Shown piece after piece: positions 33,118 through 45,543 of a stretch of 64,000 bases of DNA. Under the pieces are notes generated by a model. It made no database searches. It was not told the DNA's origin and worked only from the letters and a program-made list of their open reading frames with translations. Position numbers and translations under genes: made by a program. The DNA is from Psococerastis gibbosa (lineage: Eukaryota > Arthropoda > Insecta > Psocodea > Psocidae), in the NCBI GenBank assembly GCA_963971405.1, contig OZ020486.1:26373419-26437418 (forward strand), in the 5' to 3' direction. How positions within the stretch are numbered: the first letter of the stretch is position 1; each line of letters starts with the position of its first letter.

Positions 33118-34239
33118 CTAGTTGGTCTGCTGCCACCAAGATATCACATCCAGGAGCTCTTCATCCTCAGGTGACATGGCTTCGCAACTTTCATAGCTCT
33201 CAGGACTCGCCCTCTGAGACTCAACGAGTCTGGGTGGAGGTGCTGTCGAAAGCTGTGACATCTGTGCCGACAAGTGACCTGAAGACGATGATACCACTGA
33301 ACCTGGGTGCAAGCTCGAGTGATCTGAAGAGTAGGACGGCGTAGGCGAAGGGCAAGCGTCGGACATGGGTGGCGAAAGGGAAGTAGAATTTCGGTGGTGC
33401 ACCCGTGGCTGGAGAAAGGCATTGCGCAGGGGCACGTTGGTCATCGGGGTGAGAACCTCTTCGGGAGGTTCCCGCTCGGGGCTGGAATACGCTTTCAAGG
33501 GACTCCTTGCGTGGTAGAACTCAGAAGTCAGAGTTTCGTGCACCTCTTGGTTAAAATGTTGGTAACCTCCATTTTTACTAAATGGTTTTGGAGAAGAATA
33601 AAATTCAGCCTCCAACTGTTCTGATTTAGAGTACACAGGTTCTGATTTCACACAAGTTCTAGTAATAGGATAATACTCAGAGTCCACTGATTCCGATTTA
33701 GGGTACTCGGAGGGAGAGTTGGGGTAGTAGTTAGTTTCACCAGATACTATAGTTTCTGGACTGCTTGAGTAGTATCGATCATCCACTTCATAAGAATCAG
33801 ATTTTTTTTCAATGGATCCGTTATGGTCATCTAGGAGCTGTTGAAGACTACGAATATACTCCACAGCCATTTTTAACGTATCGACTTTGCTGAGCTTTTT
33901 ACTGGCCGCTGAACTACGCGAGGAGGGTTTCTCAGTGGAGAGAGCTGCAGCCACTGCCGGTGGGATGTGAGAGCGCAATGTTGCAAATCCATTGTTGACT
34001 TGCTTGACGCGATTCCGTTCCCGCGCATTTCGCCTAGCGACTGAGGCAGGTTGGTTGCTAGGGTAGGTTTGTCCCGGGATAAACCCACCCTTTCTTTTAC
34101 ACCGAAGAAGTTCATTTCCATTAGCTATAACACTTCGCTGAGTTCCGTTCAAATTGTTCACCAAAACACTACCTCGAGTGCCAGGAGCCACTTCGTTCTT
34201 TATCACCACCATACTTTTAGGTTTCATAGCCAAAATCAT
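33118..34239 (-). CDS. ASH: Achaete-scute family bHLH transcription factor
   Basis: A single uninterrupted exon of 373 codons. The basic helix-loop-helix domain is at about residues 67-138. It has the basic region [18 protein letters not shown], helix 1 (ATLRSHIPP), a long Ser/Lys-rich loop and helix 2 ([22 protein letters not shown]). The C-terminus is an acidic tail, [14 protein letters not shown], the conserved end of arthropod achaete-scute proteins. Family knowledge: these nuclear proneural factors dimerise with E-proteins (Daughterless), bind E-box DNA and commit cells to neural fate. Between the domain and the tail lie Ser/Pro/Tyr-rich stretches ([14 protein letters not shown] and similar). 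I start at the first in-frame ATG (34239); another at 34227 is possible, and the upstream frame is closed by a TAG. It could be achaete, scute, lethal-of-scute or asense type; the length alone does not decide. Confidence 0.93.
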   Translation of the reverse strand: MILAMKPKSMVVIKNEVAPGTRGSVLVNNLNGTQRSVIANGNELLRCKRKGGFIPGQTYPSNQPASVARRNARERNRVKQVNNGFATLRSHIPPAVAAALSTEKPSSRSSAASKKLSKVDTLKMAVEYIRSLQQLLDDHNGSIEKKSDSYEVDDRYYSSSPETIVSGETNYYPNSPSEYPKSESVDSEYYPITRTCVKSEPVYSKSEQLEAEFYSSPKPFSKNGGYQHFNQEVHETLTSEFYHARSPLKAYSSPEREPPEEVLTPMTNVPLRNAFLQPRVHHRNSTSLSPPMSDACPSPTPSYSSDHSSLHPGSVVSSSSGHLSAQMSQLSTAPPPRLVESQRASPESYESCEAMSPEDEELLDVISWWQQTN

Positions 34240-34259
34240 AGTAATGGGCGCATTGCCAT
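34236..34259 (-). promoter_or_regulatory. Upstream ORF overlapping the achaete-scute start
   Basis: Just before the main start a seven-residue frame (MAMRPLL) begins at 34259 and ends with TGA at 34236-34238. Its stop overlaps the main ATG (34237-34239) as ATGA. Such a layout can limit translation to reinitiation or leaky scanning. Whether the transcript includes it is unknown. Confidence 0.45.
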
Positions 34260-34510
34260 TATTAAAATAATAAAGAAACACGCACTAAATAGCCATAAGT
34301 ACTCGAAAGAATCAAGTACTCAAAAAGACGTAAAGTCCCCTTGGCAGCCGAGGGCTTTCTGAGCCGGCCGGTCTTGGGCGCGTGGCTTTAGCAGGGTCGC
34401 GTGCCACCGCGACTTTAGCGCTCCACTCCAGGCGCGGTTCTTTTCCAAACCTTCTGGATAAAAACTACCTCTTCTAGCGCGCCGCGCCGGTAATAACCAA
34501 ATACCATGCA
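34260..34510 (-). promoter_or_regulatory. GC-rich upstream region of the achaete-scute gene
   Basis: 34330-34500 is rich in GC and CpG (GAGCCGGCCGG, GCGCGCCGCGCCGG), unlike the AT-rich surroundings. It lies directly upstream of the gene, so it is a plausible promoter or 5' UTR. No clear TATA box on the minus strand was found. Confidence 0.4.
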
Positions 34511-37340
34511 CTCCATAGAGATATTCAACATAAGGTCTCTATTGACATTTGCCTGAATTCGGTTGAATTGAAGCAATACTCACTCTTTTAAAAATGCTAC
34601 CTGAAAAAGTGAAAGTGAAGATAGTAGGATAAGGTAACTGTACAAAAACTAAATTTTGAAGTTAGATATCAAACGTTCCTTTCCCTTCAAATTTCTGGAC
34701 TGACCGTACTATGCTATAAATAAATAAATAATTTAATAATAGATCCATTGATAGCTCAGCAGAATTTCGGGATATGGTGCGAAAAGCGATCAGCGATTCC
34801 TCGGAGAGGCTTTTTTTAATGGGGCAGTACAGTCATCACAATTATCTCTTGGTATTCCCCATAATGCCCATTATTGTCTCAATACATAACGCATAGGTCC
34901 AACCCTATAATCGTATTTTCGAAAATTTTCTACTGGGAAAGGGCCCTGAAACCCTTGTTCCCCAAAACCTGTTTTGGCCTGTGAAATTTAAACTTTTTTT
35001 GTTGTTGAAATGTAGCCTACATGTACGTCAGATGTTAAAAATTCTTCAAGCCCTTATATTTATTTTGACATATATTTTAAAATTTGTCTGCAGGGGAGAC
35101 CCCCGAGCCATTTGGACCCCCTCGTTTTGCTGCCTTAGCCGAAAATCTGGGATCCCCCGTGAACGCTCAAAATAATGGGGGGGGGGGGGGCGCTGGCCAG
35201 GAAGAGAGCGTAAATGTTATGTTTTTGCCTTATTGTAGGCAGATAGGTATTGCATATTCGAAATTAGGCCTACATGTGTTCAAGTCTTTAAGACGCGCTG
35301 CTCCCTTTCCTATGTTAGTCACCATCATGGCACCAGATACTTAAGTGTAGGGAGCCACTGAAGGTCCCACATCCGAATTCTAAACTGTTCATGAGGCCAG
35401 CGTTACACATTGGTGTAAAACATTACAATGTCCTACCTTTGATATGCCGAAGTTCTGGAAGTCCATATATTATAAAAAAGGAAATAGCTAACTATATTAA
35501 AGTCGTTAAAGAGCGTGATGTTTTCGACATTTGATACTTTGTAAAGTCGATTTATGACAATATACAGTGCTACTACAATAATATGTGCGAAAAACAAAAT
35601 TAAACATGAGTATAATTTTATTGTAGCCTAGCTAGCAAACTTTTACTGATATATAGTATTTCGTTGTGTTAACGGATGTAGGCCACACTCGGGCATTTGC
35701 CCAGTGGCGTGATTTTTATAAATTGTTGTTGCATTGTGTATTGTTGCATTGTATTGTATTGAAATATGTTCATTCATTCATTCATATTAATATATCATTT
35801 AAAATTTTCACATTACATTTAACTCGTAAAAGCCTTCCGTACTAAACGCATCTATCGTTAGTAACTTCCATGATATCGCCCCTAGTTTCAATAATTCATA
35901 AAAAGGAACCCATTGTGCCTTTGAAGAATATCAAGGAACTAGTCATCTAAAATAAATTCTGGCAAACTTTTATAAAAATGCAATAGGGACGGTGTTCAGG
36001 TAAGGAGGCATTTTCATTTTACAAAAGTACAATAGCGCTTTTAATGCCAGAGACCTGTATCATAAAACTAATCATTATACAAGTTTTTGTGGTAAAATCT
36101 ACCTGGGCCTCACTGAGACATGCGCTTAATAATGAGACTGGACTTTTCGTTAAACCTTATAGTCTCACAAATCACAAAATCCACACTACCGTACCAGTGA
36201 TTTATTAATTTTTATTTAGAGTTTGTTGCAGTCATTGGTGATGGCTACGGAAACCGTAGTCCATTCTTCCCTCCGTGAATTCCTGAGAGGTTACCAGGTC
36301 ATTCAGGTGGGGTGTAAATCCAAATTTTGAAGTATTGTTGATGCAGAAGGAGGATGGTAGCTGGAAGGCCCTATCCTGCCCAACCGAACCATGGGCATTT
36401 AAACATGTGGAAACTGGAAAGCCAATTCAATCATGAATTAATTTTTTGTCCTGTACATTTAACAGGCAGTAATTTAGAAGTACCGTTACCGTTTATTACA
36501 CTCTCAACAAATAGCGGCGTATTAAAGTAGTTACATTGATTACTATTGTACCTTCTTGTACAGGCCTACTTAGTGGCCTAATTAAGCAGTGAGCAGTCTT
36601 GCTCACCAATCCAGTGCGATCGAGAATTTAACGAAATTAAAGTACTTACCGTAAATACGAGTATTTTATAATAAATTACGAGTCTTCGATTTCGCAAATG
36701 CAGGCCTATCACGTAAATAACGCCTAAACAAGAACTTCGTGGTGATATATCGGGTGAAAACCTTGTACTATATGGGAAGTACTATAGTATTAGAAGACAG
36801 CTCTGAGCCCTTTGGGGACAGGGTTTCTTTCAGGAAACTTTCACCGGGAGGCGGGGGGGGGGGGGGTTTGTGAGGGGTCCGGGCGGACTCCGGCCGCGGG
36901 GGAGGGGGTAGCTTCTTAAGGCAATATTTTATGCTTATTTTTATAGGTTTTTAGACATAATAAAGTTTACGTTAGGCATATAAAGTCAAAACATGGAACA
37001 TTTTAAGTACAAAATTATATGGTTTGGCTGTTCAATTGTTCGCATTGTCACTCCGAATTCGCCAAATTGAAAAGTTTTTAACCAGTTTTTTTACTTTTAT
37101 TTTTCGAGTTTAAATAAACTTATTCATTTGACATGACGGACTGTGTTATGCTGTATATTGAGGCCATCCATTGGCTATTGAAGGGGGGGGGGGGTCTTTG
37201 GAAAATTTTCTCGGGGTAACTTTAGGACTTCGGGAGACTCCAAATTTCATAGGACCAAATATTGTGTATCTACTTTGCGACCGTGGAGTGAGGAGTTAAT
37301 TAAATTGTTGTTAACATAATATTTTTAAATCTTTGCATAA
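34511..37340. other. Unassigned interval
   Basis: Degenerate GGGAGACCCCCGAGCC modules at 34895-35190, poly-G tracts near 35176 and 36857, and a short CATTCATTCATTCAT tract at 35770. No gene recognised. Distal enhancers of the achaete-scute gene could lie here but are not visible by sequence alone. Confidence 0.4.
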
Positions 37341-37463
37341 GGCGGCTATTCCACTTGTCAATATTCCGTCATTTGTTCAACAATAATTGATGATATTTTT
37401 TCTTTACTCTATGCAATCTCATCAATTATTGATGCACAAATGACGGAATATTGACAAGTGGAA
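37341..37463. mobile_element. Palindromic MITE, copy E
   Basis: About 123 bp. Left GGCGGCTATTCCACTTGTC and right TATTGACAAGTGGAA are complementary, continuing through AATATTCCGTCATTTGT and CAATAATTGATGA. The terminal GCCGCC is missing on the right. The central GGTAGCAGACAT motif is absent here. Confidence 0.78.
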
Positions 37464-37464
37464 G

Positions 37465-39276
37465 TATTAAGTCAAATCTTAAATCTGCAAGTAAGCTTTA
37501 TTCGAAGGAACCTATCCCAGGTTCCTTACAGCCAAATTAGTTGCCTTCACTCTTCACTCCCTGTGGATCCGCCCTTGTAAGTGGCCCGTGTAGCAAAAGT
37601 AAAAGAAATTAATTAGAACCCCCTACTAATGAAGGTCTGCGCGGATGTGGGCTTTGCAAGGCCAAATGTTACAAATATAATGACCCATCCTAATTTTGAT
37701 GGGTTGTAATTAAAAAATGGGTCCATTGATATATTGGATTAGCTGAGCCATAATAAGCAAACTGCGACTCAGTAATCGCCCTGGCAATCGCTCTCACCTT
37801 GCATATTGTTTTACGTCGTTAAGTTCGATAGTCGATGTTTTGGAGGTATTGTTATACAAACCTACAGTATTAGCAGCAGCCTATTACTATTTAAACACTG
37901 GGTTAGGAACATAGGACCTCACCCGGACCCCCGGCTGGCAATTGACATACATATACGGAGACTACGGCCCTGGTCACATGAGCCATGGAACTATGAGAGG
38001 AGATGAGAGTGCTGGAGCTGGAGAATTATGTTAATACGCTGTGTAAAGTTGGAGGTGCAGGGCCACCCTACTGCGCTCACCCTCCAGCTACCTGGAACAA
38101 CCCCCTTATTGCTGAAAGGGCGCAACTACCAATCTAAACCAAAAACGTGCATTGCATGACTAATTCTGACTGTGCTGTCTGATAGAGTGATAGTGCACTA
38201 CTATATAAAAGTCCACTAATATATATACTATAATATACAATAATGAATATATTGAGAACTAAAATCAACAATACATTGCAATGGAAGTGATCGTACAAAT
38301 CACATAAATTCCTATGGCCTATATGCTTAAAATATGCGTAAATCTAAACTAACCTAAACTGCGGACTGCGACTGCCTTTGATTGTCAGCACAGTTCAAAC
38401 GTCAGGATACCGCTTACACGATATCTACTGGGTATGAACTTAAATATAGAAATCCTGCCTACACCCTTTATAGTAAAATCCCATAGAAACCGGTGACGGC
38501 TGAAGGAAAGAGGCTTAGCTTGTTCAGGGGTGAAGCCAGGAATTTAGAAGGAAAAATGGAATTTAAAATTCTTCTTACAAATATTGCTCAAACTATTTTC
38601 TTTAAACATTCCTCAAATTATATAGACTTCATGATCCTCTATTAGTACTACTAATATAGTGCATAGGCGGTATATTGGGGAAAACTTTGCAATTTTGAAT
38701 TTTACCAACTTTTATAATGGTTAAATAACAAAGAGAATTCTATATATATATTATATTATATAGTATACGGAGCAGGCTACGTAGAAAACAAATTCTGATG
38801 AAGGCCAAGTGAAGGGATGTTCTGATGCCATAAAACTCACTCACTCATGGACCCTTTTCAAACTCACCCCTGACTCCTTTCGCTTTTATCCTTAAAGTGG
38901 ATAACCTATCGTTAACATTAATTTCACACACATATGCTCAACATGAGCTTCTTCGCTTCATTCAATGCCATTATTAATGCGGCTCATGCCAAAAAATGCG
39001 ACAAAAAATCGCCTGACAACTTTACGTTTGCCCCTGAGCATCTTTAACGCCATGGCTCAACATACGGTGGCTGCGTATAGTACAACCTTTTTTAACTTTC
39101 TGCATGAAGATTAGTTTTTTTTAAATCAAAAGACAGAGCAGCAGTCCAGTTAGTAGTTACTGGAGGTAAGTAGGCATTCGGTACTATTCACTCTATTAAC
39201 TGTGTAGTACAATAATACAATATAATGTTTTAATGCAGTGCTGTATATATTTGTAGACAGTCTTGGCCTCACGGGG
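37465..39276. other. Unassigned stretch
   Basis: No gene or repeat recognised apart from simple AT-rich tracts near 38220 and 38740. Confidence 0.4.
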
Positions 39277-39284
39277 CCTGAGTG

Positions 39285-39459
39285 CAGGGACGGATCCAGC
39301 CCATTTGGGGGGGGGGGGGTAGCTGAGGGTCAAAATAGGAAAAACTTATGTAGGATCGACTAAATTAGAGCGTAATAACTTAATTTACACTAGATTTACC
39401 AAATTTTGGGGGGGGGGCAGCTACCCCCCCTACCCCCCCCCCCCCTGTATCCGTCCTTG
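39285..39459. mobile_element. hAT-type MITE, poly-G/poly-C core
   Basis: 175 bp, from CAGGGACGGATCCAGCCC to CTGTATCCGTCCTTG, with an exact 8-bp target duplication CCTGAGTG (39277-39284 and 39460-39467). The interior is shared with 9832-9990 and 25938-26071. Confidence 0.93.
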
Positions 39460-39469
39460 CCTGAGTGTA

Positions 39470-40839
39470 GTTTGACTTGAATTAGTTAGTTATTCTTAGA
39501 GTAATGGCGTATATTGATAGGGTGGGAGGGTTGCTTATGGCAAAAAAAATTGATAGCTCTGATAGGCCTCTCCCCCCCCAAATATTATATACATATATAC
39601 GCCCCTGCACTGCTATGATTATACTAGTAATTTATTTCTATACCATCCTTCAAAGACCTTTCCATTTTTACCTTTCTAGTGATGCCGATAGCATATCTAG
39701 ATATAGGCCTACTTCGTTTCCCTTTTAAATGCATCATTGCATCTGCGCTACATCCGTCTATTTCTGAAGTTGACCAGACTAATAGAAATACAGGCAAAAA
39801 ATCTTTTATTGAGTCTTCAAAACTTAGTGGGCTACGATAACTTTGACTCGAGTATACACACAGTCTATTAATATTCCATGCCAGTACAACTAGCGACCCC
39901 ACACAGATCTACTCTAGATGAAATTTTGGTAAATTCATCACCAATGTGTTGGCAAAAGAGGGACTCGCGGCGCCGATCCCATTCTGAACAAAAGAAAACA
40001 GACATATCTGAGTAAAAACAAGGGCAAAAGCAGCAAGAGCCTATTGTTGGAAGCCCACATCGATTTGTTATAAGAACCTGGCTGGGACTTTAAAATGGTC
40101 TATCATAAACATGTCCGTTTGAATTGGACACATTTGCAAGTATATCCAACAAGATTGAAACGAATAGTCTGCGAGTGGGTCAGGTGATCTGATCTGTTCG
40201 CTGATAAAAGTGATATCTACAGAACCTTTTGAGTTGTTCCATGGGTTCAGAGCCGTTTAGCAATTTGCCCCCCCCCCTCCCCACACATACACTAGAATTT
40301 TATTCGGAGGAAGCCAGTTTTGAGTTTCCAGGACAAGTTGACAGGGTGAGGCGACTCAGTGAACATTTTATAGGGACATAGGGATGATGCTACTATACAA
40401 TACGACCGATAAGTACTACCATTGAACATAATATAATATAACACTAGTGTTTTGTAATTGAATACTATAGGTACACATAGAGGCTGCATCGCCTACTAAA
40501 ATTCGTTACAAATTGTCGAATCGGCCTAATCATCTTCCCCATCTACAATACCAACTTGTTTACTTCTGTCTAAGTGCTTAGTCTAAATCCCGCCTATTTC
40601 GGTCTTATTGTTTGTAAATATTTGCCCAAGGGAGACCAGTTATTAGTTATATGATTATTATTATTATTATTATATTAGTTAGCCCCCGACAAGTTGATTA
40701 ACTTGGGGGCCCACAGGTTATTTGTATTATAAGGGTATAATTGTTAATTTATAAATATATTCCTTCGGCGCAGGGGAGTACCGGCCGAAGAAGAAGAAGA
40801 AAAAAAAAGTTATATTAGGTATATAAAATCTTCGTTCAA
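39470..40839. other. Unassigned stretch
   Basis: A possible hAT terminus (ACGCCCCTG) at 39600-39608, an ATT microsatellite at 40653-40672 and a GAAGAAGAA tract at 40788. No gene recognised. Confidence 0.4.
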
Positions 40840-41045
40840 CATGCTTCGGAGGCCAGAAATCCGAATCGAACAGCATGTGAAGCAAGTCTTCCTTGTTGAG
40901 TGTCAGAGAGGTTATAATAGCTCTAATTTCGCTAGGATGACTTAGAACTAGTAACTTGTAACAGAACAAATAATAAATAAATAACGACTTTATTTTTACC
41001 TGGGTGAACCATAAGACTAGAAAGTCTTCTATGGGCTAACAAAGT
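40840..41045 (+). repeat. SINE body, diverged
   Basis: ACATGCTTCGGAGGCC, a GAGTGTCAGAGAGG block, GCTCTAATTTCGCTAGG and ATAATAAATAAATAA follow the order of the SINE body at 16297-16436. The following CATAAGACTAGAAAGTCTTC is shared with about 9301-9320. Confidence 0.55.
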
Positions 41046-42865
41046 AATTTATTCGTTATTTATTTATTTAAATTAAGGTTAAACAGAACCAAGGCCCCGT
41101 AACTTACAACAGGCGTAGGCAACCTTTTTAAGCAGCTGATCTAAAATTAAAAATACTCAGATTTAGTATGTGTTAGAGGAATCACACGCCCCAAACCAAA
41201 AAATAAAACAACAAAATTGATTGATACAATAAATTTATCTATGATAACAAACGCTTTACAGGTTATCAGGTGGGCCTATCTTTAAATTCTGGTATGCACT
41301 ATAAAAAGTAAGTAGCCATCTGGATGTGCTGTGGATGTTCATTAGGTACCTATTTAACCTTTGCGTATAGAACCCAATGCACCAAAGAGCCGCATGCGAC
41401 TCGCGAGCCTCTCGTTGCCAACCCCTGTCTTACATACTACAGAATGGTTCTTAAAAAGCAAATTGATGAAATGCACAATTAAATGATATGTACGGCATGA
41501 GCTATCTATGTATGTAAGTTACTTTTCCTGGTGACTAACCCAGCAATTTACGGTACCTACCTATAATAGCGTTTTAGTCTCCCTTTATTTCTGTACACGT
41601 TTCACCGTTCGCTGAGCACCCCTACTCCTTCCTGCCTCCCGAAAGGGTGGCTAGCTGACTGTGGCAGCGACATATGAAGGACACCTGCTAGACCACCACC
41701 TGAACGAGCGGAACACTTCCTGGCAGTGCAGGTAATTGCCTTGTCACCAGCCGCGAGGAGAACTGCTATGCGTCCAAGCATGGACAGGTGCTGGACACAG
41801 CCCAGGTACCACCCTTACTACAAAAGGCGCGTGCCTGGCACATACTCAGGTACAGTTGAAGGCTTCGCGCTGTCCAAAAGTTTGTGGTTAATTAGACATT
41901 CACTAATAACTAGCCTTGTAACCAAGGAAACGTGGACAATAACCATTTTGTTGAAGTTACTGAACATGGCATCATTGCACTATCAGTCAAATTGGAAAAA
42001 TTGTTTCTCGATAGTCTACTGAGTTATTTAGTATGTTATCTGCAGTTATTGAGGAATTTATCTCCCCCCGAAAAAGGGATTTCAATAAAAATTGACGAGT
42101 GAAGAACTGAATTGATTTATTTTCTATTGTACGGAGGTACATTGTAGCCTATTTCTTGTACCCTTTAGAACCGATCAGTAGCATAAGGGCATCAAGTTTT
42201 ATTTGGTGAGGCTTTGAATTATTTGATGTATTTTGTAAAAAAGCTCATTCTATCTTTGTACAATTGTTCATGGTCAACAATTTTGGAGGGCCTAAATTCC
42301 CTAAATTCTCCCCAAATGCAGTTAGTTGCTCATTTTTGTTCTAATAGTGGGTAGGCCTATAGGCGAATGATCCCAAGAAAACGTCAAGAAATCTTATCAG
42401 CGTTTTTAGGTGATGTCTTGGCCGACAGCTACATAGGCCTATGTAGTATATGCGTATATTTGTATTGTACTGTATATCCTAGTAGCTAATCAAGTATCAG
42501 TGAAATCCGTGAACACAGTAAACAGTGTATAAAATATGTAAAATATATAAGTGACGTGTAGGAGAAACAGCTACCACTGTGGTGCCCTCCGCTCTTTGAC
42601 GACAAAAAATACATGCGAACAATAAAACCCCTACAGGTACTCTTTCGCAACTATATTTCATAATTTTCCTCAGGGGGAATACTCGTCCCGCGTCAGTTTA
42701 CCATAGTTAGGCTATTAATTTACAGCAAGCGACCTATTCAGCTCCAGGAGGAGTAATTACTTTTTGTATTGGAATGCCTGTGGAATGAATAAATACGTAC
42801 AGTATATGCGAAACAACTCTGTGTACTGGTAACATATCTATAATATCGTATTCAATGACACAATG
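41046..42865. other. Unassigned stretch
   Basis: No supportable gene. The open frame at 41726-42022 has no recognisable domain. Confidence 0.4.
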
Positions 42866-43205
42866 TGTTCGCGGTGATGGTGCAAAAGAAAATTTTGAAT
42901 GTTGAAATTTTATTATTTTACCACTGCTCTTTTTTTAGCCGAGGTTTTCTTCTAAAAATTTCTCTGGTTATGTTTAAGAAAAATGACTCGTTCGAATATG
43001 CACCGATATAGCCTATATAATGACATAAAGTGATAAAGTGTTCGCGGTGATGGCGCAAAATTTTTTTTTTTGAATGTTGCAATTTTTGTAATTATATGTT
43101 ATTATTTTACCACTGCTCTTTTTTAAGCCAAGGTTTTCCTCTACAATGTTCTCTGATTATATTGAAGAAAAATGACGCGTTCAAATATACATAGCCTACT
43201 GTATA
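42866..43205. repeat. Direct duplication, about 173 bp period
   Basis: TGTTCGCGGTGATGG at 42866 recurs at 43039. The following landmarks recur in the same order: TGAATGTTG, TATTATTTTACCACTGCTC, AGCC(G/A)AGGTTTTC, TCTCTG(G/A)TTAT and AAGAAAAATGAC(T/G)CGTTC. A local tandem duplication of about 170 bp with moderate divergence. Confidence 0.85.
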
Positions 43206-44056
43206 TAACGGTACACTACAACTTACACTTCTGCACAAGTCCACAACTAAGAGAAAATTCCAAGTCTATTTTCGGGGCGAGGCATAATGACTCCTTTTTA
43301 GCATATAGAAGGTGTTCTTTGGGGCCATTGCCCCCTCCCCTCCTGACAAATCCGCCCCTGCGCCCATTTTGCTGTATATTTTACCGTGTACATACAGCAC
43401 CTATATAAGAACCAGAGTAATCAGACTTGCCAGTCGTGACTTGCGTGGAGCACGTGCTTGCCAGCACCACCCGGGTCCCGCCCGATTCTCAAATTCCCAT
43501 TTTGCATGTAAATTAGTCACCTGTCTGGCAATACCTACACTAATTTATGCTCTATGCTCCAATAATGTGAATTATAATATATTCGACGAGTTGCGGTACA
43601 AAACACATACAGTATACGGTGCGTTAACTTGCTACCATACCACGACTTTAGTATACTAATATTATTAATATTTTTATTGTATAATTATTAATATTACTAA
43701 TATTATTACGACTATAGTATAGGATACTAATACGATGCAGTGGCATTTTATAGATGTACCTAGTGTCCATCTACATTGATAGCCTACCATACTCTACGTT
43801 TTAAAACTAAATACTAGGCTACATTTACAAATAAATCGGTTAGATCTATGTAACTCATATAAATACCTAGGCCTATATAATGAAACATCAATTTTTTTGA
43901 AATCAACTTCAACTTTAATTGCTTTCGCCATTTCTATTTTGATTAGTGGTCTCATGTAGAATATTGTGAGGTTATCATGCATATGTTATACATAATATCT
44001 TGACAATGTCTTTAACTTTGTAACATTATACCTTATCATTATTTCATGTAACATTT
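43206..44056. other. Unassigned stretch
   Basis: A hAT-type terminus (AAATCCGCCCCTG) ends near 43361 without a visible partner. No gene recognised. Confidence 0.4.
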
Positions 44057-44338
44057 TTGGGGTGTAATGTAGCAGGCCTCCACGTGGTGCACCCTGGGTA
44101 ACGCTAAAACTGCTACGGCGACCGCCGAAGACCAACCATCTTCTCGAGCCACATCGGTATGACTGATAGATTCGCCAATAGCCCTTCTGAGGGCTCCGAC
44201 GAAGCCCTTCGCATCCTCTTTTGGAACGCTGGAGGGCTAAACAAACACCGAAGAACATCATCAGTCTATACTGGGAGGCTCGACGTCGAATGGCAGAACT
44301 GCCACGGACGGGCGTTGGATAAAATAAAAAAAAAAAAA
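44057..44338 (+). mobile_element. Possible non-LTR element fragment with poly-A tail
   Basis: The frame at 44159 reads ALRILFWNAGGLNKHR, which resembles the start of an apurinic endonuclease domain in ORF2 of non-LTR elements. It then runs into an unrelated segment and a 12-A tail (about 44327-44338). It may be an internally deleted LINE or a chimeric retroposon. Low confidence. Confidence 0.35.
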
Positions 44339-45010
44339 CCTTATCATTTCAAGTGATCGAAAATTTATACTAGGCTATCCCACATGGAGAAAATTATACC
44401 TGCCAGTTAAAAAAAAAATTATTGGTTTTCCCAATTTTTCTATAGTACCTAACTTACTGCCAACTTTGGGTGCTAGAAGTATGTCATATGGGCTAGCCTA
44501 TCTACATTAGATGCCTCTTTATCTTCCTTGTTACCACCTTGTTTAATACAATGCATCGTACATGTGTCAGTTACAATACATTTTTGTTTAATTTTCCAAA
44601 GTTAGCATGTTAGATCGGTCTCCTGCTAAAAAGGGCACTTTATAGTTTATACTCAATTTGCAGACTTGTTGCATGGTAATTTATGTGTACCCAGTCTAGT
44701 TCTTTCACTAGGCTTAACTTAAATAAGTACAACCGATACCAAACCATTTTTAGCCGCCTAAACCAGCTGGGAGTATCCAACCTTACAGAGCCATATTTGG
44801 CAAAAGAAAAATTCACCGATATTATGCGACAGCTACTACGACCTTAGCATGTTTCCCCCCCTCATAACATCCGAAAATACCACTTGCTTTTGGCCTTCCG
44901 TACAAACAATTAATTTCTACACCAAGTGTGTACATACACCCACTTACCGATTTCTCCAAATTTGAGCTGAGGGAATTATTGTCAGTGAAGTGGCCGGACG
45001 CCCTGTATGT

Positions 45011-45162
45011 TTGGGGACATGGAAGGAGCCTCCCCGAAGATTGCGCTTATGAGCGATCGGTCGTCCCTGGTAACGGCGGGAATTACCCCGTCGGCCAATC
45101 CTTCCACCACCGGGTCAAGCGACAACAACGTGTCCTAGGCTCGGACACGTTAAGTAAGTAAG
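45011..45162 (+). mobile_element. Short retroposon inserted in the LINE relic
   Basis: A 152-bp insert between two exact copies of CCCTGTATGT (45001-45010 and 45163-45172), ending in TTAAGTAAGTAAG. Target duplication plus a TAAG tail indicate retroposition, either the 3' end of a 5'-truncated LINE or a SINE. Removing it joins the LINE sequence to the RNase H start. Confidence 0.8.
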
Positions 45163-45543
45163 CCCTGTATGTACAATATATAGCGATGGGTCCCGAATGT
45201 GTGAAAAAGTAGGTAGCGCCTTTTATATAGAAAAATTAGAAGTAAAAAAAGGCTATCGCATAGCAGACTTTGCGTCTGTTTATACCGCGGAATTAAGTAC
45301 CATCCAGATGGCGATGGAGTATATTGTAGAAATAAGGGGAGCCCGCATTAAAAAAGTGGTGCGTTTTTGACCGACTCCTTGAGCTTAGTGGAGAAATTTA
45401 GAAACATCTCTCCGAGATCCGATTTTATAAAGCCAGAGATTGACATACTACCCCTTCTCGAACAGCTAGCCAGTAAAGGATGGGAATACCAATTTATTTG
45501 GATTAAGGCACATATTGGGATTGTAGGAAACGAGATAGCAGAC

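Noticed and set aside
33111..33624. Plus-strand frames opposite the achaete-scute gene
   Set aside because: They are antisense shadows of a well-supported coding region and have no domains.
34240..34281. N-terminal extension of the achaete-scute protein by 14 residues
   Set aside because: The first codon would be GTG and a TAG lies two codons upstream; the first in-frame ATG is at 34239.
41726..42022. 98-codon open frame
   Set aside because: No domain or family signal; the latter half is AT-rich low-information sequence.
44928..45161. 77-codon frame as a gene
   Set aside because: It runs from LINE sequence across the 10-bp duplication into the inserted retroposon, so it is a chimera.
45536..45543. 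Link between the hAT target TAGCAGAC and the MITE core GGTAGCAGACAT
   Set aside because: The octamer here encodes the conserved RNase H motif of the LINE; the overlap is most likely chance.
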